Below are positions 55,181 to 63,944 of a stretch of DNA of 64,000 nucleotides, piece after piece (positions within the stretch are counted from its first letter, which is position 1; the number at the start of each line of letters is the position of its first letter). The notes under the pieces are model-generated. The model did not search any database. It saw only the letters and a list, made by a program, of their open reading frames with translations, and was not told the origin of the DNA. Origin of the DNA: Achromobacter sp. MYb9 (lineage in GTDB: Bacteria > Pseudomonadota > Gammaproteobacteria > Burkholderiales > Burkholderiaceae_B). The DNA lies in assembly GCF_002975275.1 (NCBI RefSeq), contig NZ_PCOQ01000012.1, positions 106,529-170,528 of the forward strand, written 5' to 3'. Position numbers and translations under genes: made by a program.

Positions 55181-56257
55181 ATGGCATCGATCACGGTAGA
55201 CGGCATCGTCAAGACTTTCGGCGGGCAGCAAGTGCTGCGCAATCTGTCGCTGCACATTCCCGACGGCGCGTTCTACACGCTGCTCGGGCCCAGCGGCTGC
55301 GGCAAGACCACGCTGCTGCGCTGCATCGCGGGCTTCTATGCCCCCGACGGCGGACGCCTGCTGTTCGACCAGGACGACGTGACCCACGTGTCGGCCCACC
55401 GCCGCGACATCGGCATGGTGTTCCAGGACTACGCACTGTTCCCCGACAAGACCGCCTTCGACAACGTGGCTTACGGCCTGCGCGCCCGTGGCGTGGCACG
55501 CGCCGAAACCACCCGTCGCGCAAACGAGGCGCTGGATAAAGTGGGATTGCTGGCGCTGGCCGACCGCTACCCCGCGCAGATGAGCGGCGGACAACGCCAG
55601 CGCGTGGCGCTGGCCCGCGCGCTGGTGATCCGGCCGCGCGTGCTGCTGATGGACGAACCGCTCTCCAACCTGGACGCGAAGATGCGTCTGCAAATGCGCG
55701 ACGTCATCCTGGACCTGGTGCGTGAAGCCGGCATCACGACCGTGTTCGTCACGCACGACCAGGAAGAGGCACTGGCCATGTCCGACCGCATCGCCATCAT
55801 GGACCACGGCAGCATTGCGCAGTTGGGCACGCCCGAAGAACTGTACGGCACGCCCGTCAACGCTTACGTGGCCGACTTCATTGGTTCGGCCAACGTGATT
55901 CCGGTGCCTGCGCGCACGGGCCTTGCAGGCGCGCCCGACAGCCATGTCCGCTATGAGCTTTGCGGCCTGGGATTCGATGGCGTGCGCGGCAGTGCGCAGC
56001 TGGACGCCAGCGGTGTGCTGATTGCGCGGCCCGAAGAACTGGCGCTGATGTCGCCTGCCCCCTACGTGCCGAACACGCTGCCGGGCAGAGTGCTGCGCCG
56101 CCAGTATCTGGGCTTCAAGACCGCCTATCGCATCGCCCTGGACAACGGCTCCGAGATCCGCGTCGAGCTGCATGCCGGCAACATGGTCGCGCAGTTCCAG
56201 CCCGGCGAAGCCGTGCAGGTGCTGATCCCGGCCGACAGCCGCGTCGTCAACGCCTGA
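55181..56257 (+). CDS. ABC transporter ATP-binding protein (PotA/FbpC type)
   Basis: The 358-aa ATPase has Walker A GPSGCGKTT (about 36-44), signature MSGGQRQR, Walker B VLLMDEPLSNLD and switch region FVTHDQEEALAMSDRIAIMD. A C-terminal TOBE-type regulatory domain (about 275-355) follows, as in spermidine, iron, thiamine and 2-aminoethylphosphonate importers. The start has AGGA 7 bases upstream. It is the first gene of an ATPase-permease-binding protein operon. Confidence 0.92.
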   Translation: MASITVDGIVKTFGGQQVLRNLSLHIPDGAFYTLLGPSGCGKTTLLRCIAGFYAPDGGRLLFDQDDVTHVSAHRRDIGMVFQDYALFPDKTAFDNVAYGLRARGVARAETTRRANEALDKVGLLALADRYPAQMSGGQRQRVALARALVIRPRVLLMDEPLSNLDAKMRLQMRDVILDLVREAGITTVFVTHDQEEALAMSDRIAIMDHGSIAQLGTPEELYGTPVNAYVADFIGSANVIPVPARTGLAGAPDSHVRYELCGLGFDGVRGSAQLDASGVLIARPEELALMSPAPYVPNTLPGRVLRRQYLGFKTAYRIALDNGSEIRVELHAGNMVAQFQPGEAVQVLIPADSRVVNA

Positions 56258-56270
56258 GGACGCCCGCGCC

Positions 56271-57917
56271 ATGAAAATCAAATGGTGGCCCTGGGGCATC
56301 CTGACCGCAATCAGCCTGGTCCTGCTGCTGTTCTTTGTGCTGTATCCACTGGGCGTACTGTTCGGCAACAGCGTCACCGGGCAGAACGGCGGCTTTTCGC
56401 TTGAGGGATTCAAGGCCCTGCTGGCAGACTCGCAATACCTGGAGGCCTTCGGCAACACGCTGATCCTGGGCCTGGCCGTGACGACCTGCACGGTGCTGGT
56501 GGGCGTGCCGTTCGCCTATATGGTGGCGCGCTATGACTTCCCGCTGAAGAACCTGGTGGCGATCTTGCCGGTGCTGACCATCGTGATCCCCGAGATCATC
56601 GTGGGCCAGTCGTGGCTGTTGGTCCTGGGCAATAACGGGCTGTTGACCAATCTGCTGGGCGACGCGGGCATCGCGCTGCCCTCTTTCTACGGCTGGACGG
56701 GCATGGTGTTTTCCATGACGCTCGTCTATTACACGTACATCTACCTGGGTGTGCTGGCCGCGCTGCGCGGCTTTGATGGGCAACTGGAAGAAGCCGGCCT
56801 GAGCCTGGGCACGCCGCCTTTCCTGACCAAGATTCGGGTGCTGGTGCCCGTGCTGCTGCCCGCGGTGCTGGTCAACGCGCTGGTGGTTTTCACGCTGGTC
56901 GTGGGCAACTTCGCGCTAGCGATGCTGCTGGGCAGCCGCGTGCCGCTGCTGTCGGTAATGACCTACAACACCTTCGTCAGCGAAATGGGGGGCAGCCCCA
57001 CCCTGCAGAGCGCCATGTCGGTCGTGTCGATCGCGATCGTCGCCATCGTGCTCTTCTTCCAGAAGCGCGTGGTCGAACGCAAGGTCTACACCATGACGCA
57101 AGGCCGCGCGCCAGCGGCCGTGCGGGTGCGCTCGTGGACGGCCGCGCTGTACACCGGCGGCGTCGGCTTCGTGATCCTGCTGTCCATGTTGCCGCTCATC
57201 ATCGTGTTCGTGGCGGCCTTCACCAAGACCAGCGGCCCCGTCATGCAATGGGGCCAGTGGTCGCTGGCCAGCATGCAGCGGGCCGTGCACGGCGCACCGG
57301 AACCCATCCTGAATTCGTTGAAGTTTGCCTCGCTGGCGACGGTGCTGGGCGTGGCGTTCGCCGTGCTGGTCAGCTACCTGACGATCAAGAAGCGCAGCGC
57401 CTTCACGCAAGTGCTGGACTACATCGTGGTGCTGCCGCTGACGATCTCGGGCACGGTGCTGGGCATTGCGCTGGTGCAGACGTTCAACACCGGCTGGCTG
57501 GTGCTGGCAGGCACATCCGGCATCATGGTGCTGTGCTACACCGTGCGCCGCCTGCCGTTCGCGGTGCGCAACGCCTCGTCGGTGCTGTTCAACATCCCGG
57601 ACTCGATCGAAGAGGCCTCCATCAGCCTGGGCGTATCCCCGTTGATGACGTTCTTCAAAGTGATCCTGCCCGCCATGAAGGCGTCGATCATTTCGGCCGC
57701 CATCCTGATGTGGCTCACCACCATCTCGGAACTCTCCGCGTCGATCGTCGCCTACAGCGGCGGCCTGGAAACCATGCCGATCGCCATCTTCCGCCAGGTC
57801 GACGGCGGCCGGCTGGGCATGGCCTCGGCCTACGGCGCCGCGCTGGTCACGGTGATCGTGCTGCCCATCATCGTGTCGGTCAAGGCATTCCGCATCAAGC
57901 TGTTTTCCGGCAAATAA
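56271..57917 (+). CDS. ABC transporter permease, two-domain fusion
   Basis: The 548-aa protein has about 12 helices in two permease halves, each with an EAA loop: EEAGLSLGTPPFLTKIRVLV near residue 175 and EEASISLGVSPLMTFFKVIL near 449. Fused permeases of this size occur in Fe(III), thiamine and 2-aminoethylphosphonate importers. It lies 13 bp after the ATPase gene and 24 bp before the binding-protein gene. Substrate is not determined. Confidence 0.92.
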   Translation: MKIKWWPWGILTAISLVLLLFFVLYPLGVLFGNSVTGQNGGFSLEGFKALLADSQYLEAFGNTLILGLAVTTCTVLVGVPFAYMVARYDFPLKNLVAILPVLTIVIPEIIVGQSWLLVLGNNGLLTNLLGDAGIALPSFYGWTGMVFSMTLVYYTYIYLGVLAALRGFDGQLEEAGLSLGTPPFLTKIRVLVPVLLPAVLVNALVVFTLVVGNFALAMLLGSRVPLLSVMTYNTFVSEMGGSPTLQSAMSVVSIAIVAIVLFFQKRVVERKVYTMTQGRAPAAVRVRSWTAALYTGGVGFVILLSMLPLIIVFVAAFTKTSGPVMQWGQWSLASMQRAVHGAPEPILNSLKFASLATVLGVAFAVLVSYLTIKKRSAFTQVLDYIVVLPLTISGTVLGIALVQTFNTGWLVLAGTSGIMVLCYTVRRLPFAVRNASSVLFNIPDSIEEASISLGVSPLMTFFKVILPAMKASIISAAILMWLTTISELSASIVAYSGGLETMPIAIFRQVDGGRLGMASAYGAALVTVIVLPIIVSVKAFRIKLFSGK

Positions 57918-57941
57918 CCCCCCTCGATCCAAAGGCTAGCC

Positions 57942-58925
57942 ATGCAACTCAAGCACCTGATACGCACCAGTGTCCTGACCGCCGCCCTGGCGTCGGGCGC
58001 CGCGCACGCCCAGAACGTCGTGCTGTATTCGTCCAACAATACGGAAACCATCGAAACCGCGCTGGAAGCGGTAAAGAAGACAAGCCCCAAGCTGAACGTG
58101 CAGCCCGTCACCGGCGGCACCGGCACGATGATGAAGCGCATCGAGGCCGAGTCGCAGAATCCGCGCGGCGACCTGTTCTGGAGCGGTGGTTTCGGCACCT
58201 TGGGCGCCTATCGCCAGCACCTTCAGCCCTACCGCCCGGCCGACCTGGACAAGATCCCGGCCGAGTTCCGCGGGCCGGACGACCTGTGGGTCGGCACGAA
58301 CGTGCACGTCATGGTGATGATGGTCAACGAGCGCCAATTGAAGGGGCTGCCGGCGCCGGCCACCTGGTCAGACCTGATGCAGCCGCAGTGGAAGAACAAG
58401 TTCGCCATTACCGACCCCGCCAAGAGCGGCACGGCCTACATGCTGGTCTATGGCCTGTACAAGCAGTTTGGCCAGGCTGGCCTGGACAAAATCGCCGCCA
58501 ACGCGGTCGTGACCGCCTCGTCTGGCACCACCTACAAGGGCGTGGCGGCCGGCGAATACGCCGTGGGCATGACGCTGGAATACGCCGCGCAGGAATACGT
58601 GGCCGGTGGGCAGAAGGAGATCAAGCTCGTCTACCCCAGCGAAGGCAGCTATCTGGCGCCGGAAGGGATGTTCATCATCAAGGGCGCGAAAAACCTGGAT
58701 GCGGCCAAGGCGCTGTACGACGGCCTGCTGAGCAAGGCGTCGCAAGAAGCGCAGTTGGTGAAGAACTTCCGCCGCCCGACCCGCACCGACGTGGCCGTGG
58801 CCAGCCTGACCACCCTGCCCGATCTGTCCACGGTCAAGATCTTCCCGGTCAGCCAGGAAGCCGCCGCCACCGAGTATGAATCCGTGGTCGCGGCATGGAA
58901 CCAGGCGGTCGCCAAAGCGAAATGA
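57942..58925 (+). CDS. ABC transporter periplasmic binding protein (Fbp/PhnS-like)
   Basis: The 327-aa protein has a signal peptide (LTAALASGAAHA) and a class II binding-protein fold: VVLYSSNNTETIETALEAVK, GGTGTMMKRIEAE, DLFWSGGFGTLGAYRQHLQP, ITDPAKSGTAYMLVYGLYKQ and VYPSEGSYLAPEGMFIIKGA. It resembles ferric-binding proteins in overall pattern but lacks the paired C-terminal Tyr (YY) that bind iron, so a non-iron ligand such as a phosphonate or other small anion is more likely. It is the last gene of the ABC operon. Confidence 0.87.
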   Translation: MQLKHLIRTSVLTAALASGAAHAQNVVLYSSNNTETIETALEAVKKTSPKLNVQPVTGGTGTMMKRIEAESQNPRGDLFWSGGFGTLGAYRQHLQPYRPADLDKIPAEFRGPDDLWVGTNVHVMVMMVNERQLKGLPAPATWSDLMQPQWKNKFAITDPAKSGTAYMLVYGLYKQFGQAGLDKIAANAVVTASSGTTYKGVAAGEYAVGMTLEYAAQEYVAGGQKEIKLVYPSEGSYLAPEGMFIIKGAKNLDAAKALYDGLLSKASQEAQLVKNFRRPTRTDVAVASLTTLPDLSTVKIFPVSQEAAATEYESVVAAWNQAVAKAK

Positions 58926-58956
58926 CCGGCGGGTACGCCGATCTGGCCGGGGCGTC

Positions 58957-59634
58957 TCAGGCGCCCTGGACCATCCGGCCGGCGGCCAGCACCAGTTGAC
59001 GCCCGCAACGCGCGGCCAGCTGCGGGTCGTGCGTCACCAGCACCAGGGTGGTGCCGTGTTCGCGGTGCAGATCGAACATCAGGTCAATGACCGTGACGCC
59101 CGTCGCGGCATCCAGGCTGCCGGTGGGCTCGTCGGCGAACAGCAGGTCGGGCCGCACCACGAAGGCGCGCGCCAGCGACACCCGCTGCTGTTCGCCGCCT
59201 GACAACGTCCGAGGGTAATGGTGCAACCGGGCGCCCAGGCCCACGCGCTCCAGCATGGCTTGCGCGGGTTCGCGGGCGGATTGCCCGGCCAGTTCCAGCG
59301 GCAACATCACGTTCTCCAGCGCGGTCAGGTTCGGCAGCAACTGGAACGACTGGAACACGAACCCCACATGATTGGCGCGCAACCGCGCACGGCCGTCCTC
59401 GTCAAGCGCGAACAGGTCCTGCCCGGCCAGGTGTACGCTGCCCATGCTGGGAACATCCAGCCCGGCCAGCAGTCCCAACAGGGTCGACTTGCCCGATCCG
59501 GAACTTCCGGTGATGGCCACGGCACTTCCGGCCGCCACCGTAAAATCGATACCATCCAGGATGGACAGCGTCCCGCCGGCATCGGCCACCCGCTTGCCCA
59601 GCCCTTTCACTTCGATCGAATTCTTGCTATCCAT
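58957..59634 (-). CDS. ybbA: ABC transporter ATP-binding protein YbbA (LolD-type)
   Basis: The 225-aa ATPase of the MacB/LolD class has Walker A GSSGSGKS (43-50), signature LSGGEQQR, Walker B LLFADEPTGSLD and switch His in LVTHDPQLA. In E. coli ybbA is divergent from tesA and followed by the large permease ybbP; here the divergence is kept, but no permease follows and the next gene downstream is a convergent binding protein. The ATG at 59634 overlaps the tesA ATG on the other strand by two bases. Its ribosome-binding site (GGG/AGG) lies inside tesA. Confidence 0.88.
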   Translation of the reverse strand: MDSKNSIEVKGLGKRVADAGGTLSILDGIDFTVAAGSAVAITGSSGSGKSTLLGLLAGLDVPSMGSVHLAGQDLFALDEDGRARLRANHVGFVFQSFQLLPNLTALENVMLPLELAGQSAREPAQAMLERVGLGARLHHYPRTLSGGEQQRVSLARAFVVRPDLLFADEPTGSLDAATGVTVIDLMFDLHREHGTTLVLVTHDPQLAARCGRQLVLAAGRMVQGA

Positions 59635-60298
59635 GCGCCTATTTTCCCGTCTGCGTCTTACATCCGCCCTGGCGAAAACCACCCTGGCAGCCGCCGTCAT
59701 GGCGTCCCCCGCCCTCGCTCAGACCGCTGCGGCGGCCCAGGGTTCCGCGCCGCGCACCGTATTGGTGGTGGGTGACAGCCTGTCCGCCGAATACGGCATC
59801 AAGCGCGGCACGGGCTGGGTGCCCTTGCTGTCCGCCCGGGTTTCGGAACAATACCCCAAGTACCAGGTGATCAACGCCAGCATCAGCGGCGATACGACCA
59901 GCGGCGGCGTGGCTCGCCTGCCTGCGCTGTTGCGCCAACATGCGCCGGCGGTGGTGGTGCTGGAGCTGGGATCGAACGACGCCCTGCGTGGCCTGTCGCT
60001 GTCCATGACCGAACAGAACCTGCGCGCCATGGCCCAGGCTTCGCGCAAGGCGGATGCGCAGGTGCTGATCGTCGGCATGCAGATCCCGCCCAACTATGGC
60101 CGCGATTACACGCAGCGTTTCGCCCAACTGTTCCCGACGGTCGCCAAAGACGAAAACGCCCGGCTCGTGCCCTTCCTGATGGAAGGTATCGCAACGAACC
60201 GGGCGATGTTCCAGGCTGACGGCATCCATCCGAATGAGGATGCCCAGCCGCAATTGCTGGACAACGTGTGGCCGACGTTGCAGCCACTGTTGAACTAG
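59633..60298 (+). CDS. tesA: Arylesterase/thioesterase TesA (SGNH hydrolase)
   Basis: The 221-aa periplasmic esterase has a signal peptide (MRLFSRLRLTSALAKTTLAA to ALAQ), the GDSL nucleophile in VVGDSLSAEYGI (S49), the oxyanion residues in SISGDTTSGG and LELGSNDALRG, and the Asp-His pair in ADGIHPNED. E. coli TesA is a thioesterase I/protease I with broad esterase activity. The start at 59633 is set by the signal peptide. Its start codon overlaps that of ybbA, so its promoter and leader must lie within ybbA; no good Shine-Dalgarno is seen. Confidence 0.92.
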   Translation: MRLFSRLRLTSALAKTTLAAAVMASPALAQTAAAAQGSAPRTVLVVGDSLSAEYGIKRGTGWVPLLSARVSEQYPKYQVINASISGDTTSGGVARLPALLRQHAPAVVVLELGSNDALRGLSLSMTEQNLRAMAQASRKADAQVLIVGMQIPPNYGRDYTQRFAQLFPTVAKDENARLVPFLMEGIATNRAMFQADGIHPNEDAQPQLLDNVWPTLQPLLN

Positions 60299-60330
60299 GG
60301 CATTTTGGCGTTAAGGCCCTTTCTTGCTGA

Positions 60331-62295
60331 TCAGCCTGCCGCCTGCGGCTGCTCGCCGCGGATGACTTCGGCGGCGCTGGGCAGCACTTGCACCTTGTAC
60401 TGTTCACGCAGCATTTTCAGCAGCGCTTCGATTTCGGCTTGGCCCAGGCCGCCCGACAACTGCTGCGTCAGGCGGTCTTTGGCGGCGGCATCCACCGTGC
60501 CGGCTTCGACCTTTTCCAGGCGCACCAACGTGTAGTCGACGCCCGACTGCACGCCGGCATAGCCGGGCAACTGGGTGGCCGGCAGGCGCATCGCCGCGTC
60601 CACCACCGCTTGCGGCAAGTCCTTGGGATCCTGGCGCGACACGGTCACGGCCGCCGAGAAGCCTTCCGGCGCCGCCGACGGATTTGCCTTGTCGGCCGCC
60701 AGCGCGGCTTCACCGGCCTTCTTGGCGGCTTCGGCCGAACGTTCATCCAGCAGCTTGGCGCGGATGGTCTCGCTGACCTTGTCCAGCGCCGGCACGTGCG
60801 CCGGTTCCACGGCGGCCACGCGCACGGCCATCATGGTGGCAGGCGACAGTTCGATCACACCGGAGTTCTGCTTTTCGCGCAGCACGTCCGGCGAAAACAG
60901 CACCTGGCGCACGCGCGGGTTATCCAACAGCGCGGCGTCGGGACTGTCGGCGGCCGAGCCCGGACCGGCCTTATCGGCGGGCAGCAGGCCTTCGCGAGTC
61001 ACGCCCGAGGCGGTGCGCAGCTTCAGGCCGACGGCATCGGCAGCGGGTTGCAGGCTGTCGCGCTGGTCATAGACCTGCTTGTTCAGCTGGCTGGCCATTT
61101 CCGAGAAGCGCACTGCGGCAAGCTGCTTGCGGACTTCGCCGGTGATCTGGTCCTTGACTTCGGCCAGCGGCTTGATGGCCGCGGGCTGGATCTCGGTAAC
61201 CTTCACGATGTGCAGGCCGGACGGGCTTTCCACCACGCCGGACACCTGGTCCTTGGCCTGGCCGAAAATCGCCTTTTCGAGCGGGCCGGTCAACATGCCC
61301 GGTGCCAGCCAGCCCAGGTCGCCGCCATTGGCAGCCGACCCGGCGTCTTGCGAATTCTTGCGGGCCAATTCGGCGAACTGCGCCGGATCAGCTGCGGCCT
61401 GGCGGGCCAGGTCGTCAGCCTTGATGCGAGCAGCCTTGCGGGCGTCTTCCGATGCGCCCGGGGCCAGTTCGATCATGATGTGGCTGGCGCGGCGGCGTTC
61501 GGGCTGGCCGAAGCGGTTCTTGTTCTGCTCGTAATAGGCCGTCAGGTCTTCGTCCTTGACCTGAATGCCTTGCGTGGCGGCGGCCTCGTCCAGCACCAGG
61601 TACTGCACCTGGACCTGCTCGGGGACCTGCAACTGCTGCTTGTTGGCGTCGTACCAAGCCTGGATGTCGGCCGGCGTGACGGTGACTTGCGAGCGGAAAT
61701 CGGCAGCGGCGAAGCGGCGCGTTTGCACCGTGCGCTGCTGGGTCAATGCGGTTTCCAGCGATGCCACGACTTCGGTGGGCGCGCGCGACGACTGCCCGAC
61801 GGGTTCCAGCACGCGTGCGACCGCCAGGTCGCGGCGCAGGCCGGCTTCGAACGAGGTCGGCGACATGCCCTGCGCTGCCAGCACCTGGCGATAGCGCTCG
61901 GGCGAGAAGCGGCCGTTGTCCTGCACTTCCGGAATGGCGGCAATGGTGTTGCGCAGCGTTTCGTCGGACACCGTGAAACGGTTGTCGACGGCGACGTTGG
62001 CCAGCAGGCGCTGATTGATCAGCTGATTGAGCAGGCTTTCACGCATCGCCGGCGTGTCGATCACGGCCGGGTCGAACTGCGCGCCCATGCGCTGACGGAA
62101 CTGCTCCAGCTGGTTGCGGTGCGCCTGGTCAAATTCGGCACGCGAAATAGGTTGGCCGTCGACTGTCGCCAACTCAGGCTCTTGGCGCATGAAGCTGTCA
62201 TAGCCTTGAATTCCGACCAGGAAGAAGGACGGCACAATCAGAATCAGCAGGATGAACTGCATCCAGCGCCGATGGCTGCGAATAAATTCGAACAT
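60331..62295 (-). CDS. ppiD: Periplasmic folding chaperone PpiD (SurA N-terminal / parvulin family)
   Basis: The 654-aa membrane-anchored chaperone has one helix at about 12-33 (MQFILLILIVPSFFLVGI), a SurA-N-like helical region with LLNQLINQRLLANVAVDNRF, a parvulin domain (about 255-360: ASHIMIELAPG, GGDLGWLAPGMLTGPLEKAI, GLHIVKVTEIQP) and a long C-terminal domain. PpiD assists secreted proteins at the Sec translocon. The ATG at 62295 has AGGGA. It often follows hupB or fabI in relatives; here it stands alone, behind a leader with a hairpin and T-run. Confidence 0.94.
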   Translation of the reverse strand: MFEFIRSHRRWMQFILLILIVPSFFLVGIQGYDSFMRQEPELATVDGQPISRAEFDQAHRNQLEQFRQRMGAQFDPAVIDTPAMRESLLNQLINQRLLANVAVDNRFTVSDETLRNTIAAIPEVQDNGRFSPERYRQVLAAQGMSPTSFEAGLRRDLAVARVLEPVGQSSRAPTEVVASLETALTQQRTVQTRRFAAADFRSQVTVTPADIQAWYDANKQQLQVPEQVQVQYLVLDEAAATQGIQVKDEDLTAYYEQNKNRFGQPERRRASHIMIELAPGASEDARKAARIKADDLARQAAADPAQFAELARKNSQDAGSAANGGDLGWLAPGMLTGPLEKAIFGQAKDQVSGVVESPSGLHIVKVTEIQPAAIKPLAEVKDQITGEVRKQLAAVRFSEMASQLNKQVYDQRDSLQPAADAVGLKLRTASGVTREGLLPADKAGPGSAADSPDAALLDNPRVRQVLFSPDVLREKQNSGVIELSPATMMAVRVAAVEPAHVPALDKVSETIRAKLLDERSAEAAKKAGEAALAADKANPSAAPEGFSAAVTVSRQDPKDLPQAVVDAAMRLPATQLPGYAGVQSGVDYTLVRLEKVEAGTVDAAAKDRLTQQLSGGLGQAEIEALLKMLREQYKVQVLPSAAEVIRGEQPQAAG

Positions 62296-62351
62296 GGAAT
62301 CCCTGTTGCCGCGCTCCGGGGGTATCCACCCAGAGCCGCAAGAAAACGCAT

Positions 62352-62376
62352 AAAAAAGGGCGAACTCGATTCGCCC
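62352..62376 (-). terminator. Intrinsic-terminator-like hairpin in the ppiD leader
   Basis: On the minus strand GGGCGAA, TCGAG, TTCGCCC forms a 7-bp stem followed by six T residues. It lies 57 bp upstream of the ppiD ATG, not after any gene on that strand within the window, so it is either an attenuator or the remains of a terminator for a lost upstream gene. Confidence 0.75.
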
Positions 62377-62651
62377 ATTCCCATACCGGTCATTACCGGA
62401 TCAGCCGGCGGATTTTAGCATTACCCGCCCGTATGGGAGCTTCGGATTCTCTTCAAGTTCCCGGCGGGCCTTTCGACCTGTCCCCACTACATGGAAGGCG
62501 TGCGCCGTCAACCCGGGAAATCACCATTTTCGCGCTTCCCGCGCGCTCGTATCGTGACTTTCAGGAGCCGCGCGCCATTTGGCCTTGCGTCCCTGACGCC
62601 AGGCCGTTCCGGCCGGCGCCCCTTTCCCCCGCCACATAAAGGGTTCCCTCG
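62377..62651. promoter_or_regulatory. Non-coding region between ppiD and the M20 peptidase gene, with possible ppiD -10
   Basis: The 356-bp gap between the divergent genes holds the hairpin above. Beyond it, on the minus strand, TAAAAT (62412-62417) is a plausible -10 for ppiD; transcription would begin near 62405 and reach the terminator-like hairpin within about 30 bases. The rest (62420-62651) would hold the peptidase promoter; I see no convincing motif, tRNA or small gene. Confidence 0.4.
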
Positions 62652-63944
62652 ATGCCGCTTACCTCTCCCCGCCTGCATGTTCTGCGCGCTTGTGTCGCCC
62701 TGGCCTTCCTGGGCGGCGCGCACGCGGCGCTGGCCGCGCCCGTGGCCGCCGTGCACGAAGCCGCGAAGGGCCAGCAACAGGCAATGCTCGACACCATGCG
62801 GGATTTGGTCAACATCGAGTCCGGCAGCAAGGACGTCGAAGGCGTGGAACGCATCGCCGACCTGATCCGCGACCGCCTGAAGGCGCTGGGCGGCACGGTC
62901 GAGATCCTGCCGGCCACCGATGTCTTCCGGCTGGACGACACCCCGGAAAAGGTCGGCCCGATGGTCCATGCCGAATTCAAGGGAACCGGCACCAAGAAGA
63001 TCATGCTGATCGCGCATATGGACACGGTGTATCGCAATGGCATGCTGAAAGACCAGCCGTTCCGGGTGGATGGCGACAAAGCCTACGGCCTGGGCATCGC
63101 CGACGACAAACACGGCGTCGCGACCATCATCCACACCCTGACCCTGCTTCAGAAACTGGGCTTTCGCGACTTCGGCACCATCACCGTGCTGATCAACGGC
63201 GACGAAGAGATCAGTTCGCCGGGCGCCCGCAGCACCATTACGAGGCTGGGCGCCGATCAGGACGCCGTCTTTTCGTTCGAAGGCGGCGGCGCCGAAGCCC
63301 GCCTGACCCTTGCCACCAGCGGCATCGGCGCCGCCTACCTGACCGTGCAAGGCAAGACCTCGCACGCCGGCGCCCGCCCCGAAGGCGGTGTCAACGCGCT
63401 ATATGAACTGGCGCACCAGCTGCTGCAACTGGATAAGCTTTCGAAGCCCGAGGAAGGCCTGAAACTGAATTGGACCGTCGCCCAGGCGGGCACGAACCGC
63501 AACGTCATCCCCGGCCAGGCAACCGCCCAGGCCGATGCCCGCGCGCTGCGCGTGTCGGACTTCGACGCCCTGGCGCGCACCCTGGAAGAGCGCGTCCAGA
63601 AGAAACTGCTGCCCGAATCCAAGGTCTCGGTGAAGTTCGAAGTACGCCGGCCGCCCCTGGAGGCCACCGCCGCGTCCCGCGCCCTGGCCCAGCACGGTGT
63701 GCAGATCTATAAAGAGCTGGACCTGCCGATGAAAGTCGTCGACCGCGCCAGCGGCGGGGGCACGGACGCCGCGTTCGCCGCCCTGAAAGCCCGCGGCCCG
63801 GTCGTCGAAGGCATGGGCCTGAGCGGATTCGGCGCCCACTCCAACGATGCCGAGTACATCCAGATCAACAGCATCGTGCCGCGCCTGTACCTGGCAACCC
63901 GCATGATCATGGACGTATCGCAGGACAAAGCCGCGCTGAAGTGA
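62652..63944 (+). CDS. M20 family metallopeptidase (glutamate carboxypeptidase/CPG2-like)
   Basis: The 430-aa secreted metallohydrolase has a signal peptide ending near ALAAP. It has the M20 metal site: LIAHMDTVY (His, catalytic Asp), GIADDKHGV (bridging Asp), INGDEEISSPG (catalytic Glu, metal Glu) and GFGAHSNDAEY (last His). A dimerisation domain (about 212-325) contains TVQGKTSHAGARPEGGVNAL. It resembles carboxypeptidase G2, which releases C-terminal glutamate from N-acyl glutamates such as folates. A periplasmic location fits scavenging. Substrate is inferred from family only. Confidence 0.9.
   Translation: MPLTSPRLHVLRACVALAFLGGAHAALAAPVAAVHEAAKGQQQAMLDTMRDLVNIESGSKDVEGVERIADLIRDRLKALGGTVEILPATDVFRLDDTPEKVGPMVHAEFKGTGTKKIMLIAHMDTVYRNGMLKDQPFRVDGDKAYGLGIADDKHGVATIIHTLTLLQKLGFRDFGTITVLINGDEEISSPGARSTITRLGADQDAVFSFEGGGAEARLTLATSGIGAAYLTVQGKTSHAGARPEGGVNALYELAHQLLQLDKLSKPEEGLKLNWTVAQAGTNRNVIPGQATAQADARALRVSDFDALARTLEERVQKKLLPESKVSVKFEVRRPPLEATAASRALAQHGVQIYKELDLPMKVVDRASGGGTDAAFAALKARGPVVEGMGLSGFGAHSNDAEYIQINSIVPRLYLATRMIMDVSQDKAALK

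Noticed and set aside
57942..58925. Ferric iron-binding protein FbpA
   Set aside because: The overall pattern is similar, but the paired tyrosines needed for iron binding are absent.
62352..62420. tRNA or small RNA gene upstream of ppiD
   Set aside because: No cloverleaf, T-loop GTTCGAAT or CCA-type acceptor could be found; only a single hairpin with a T-run.
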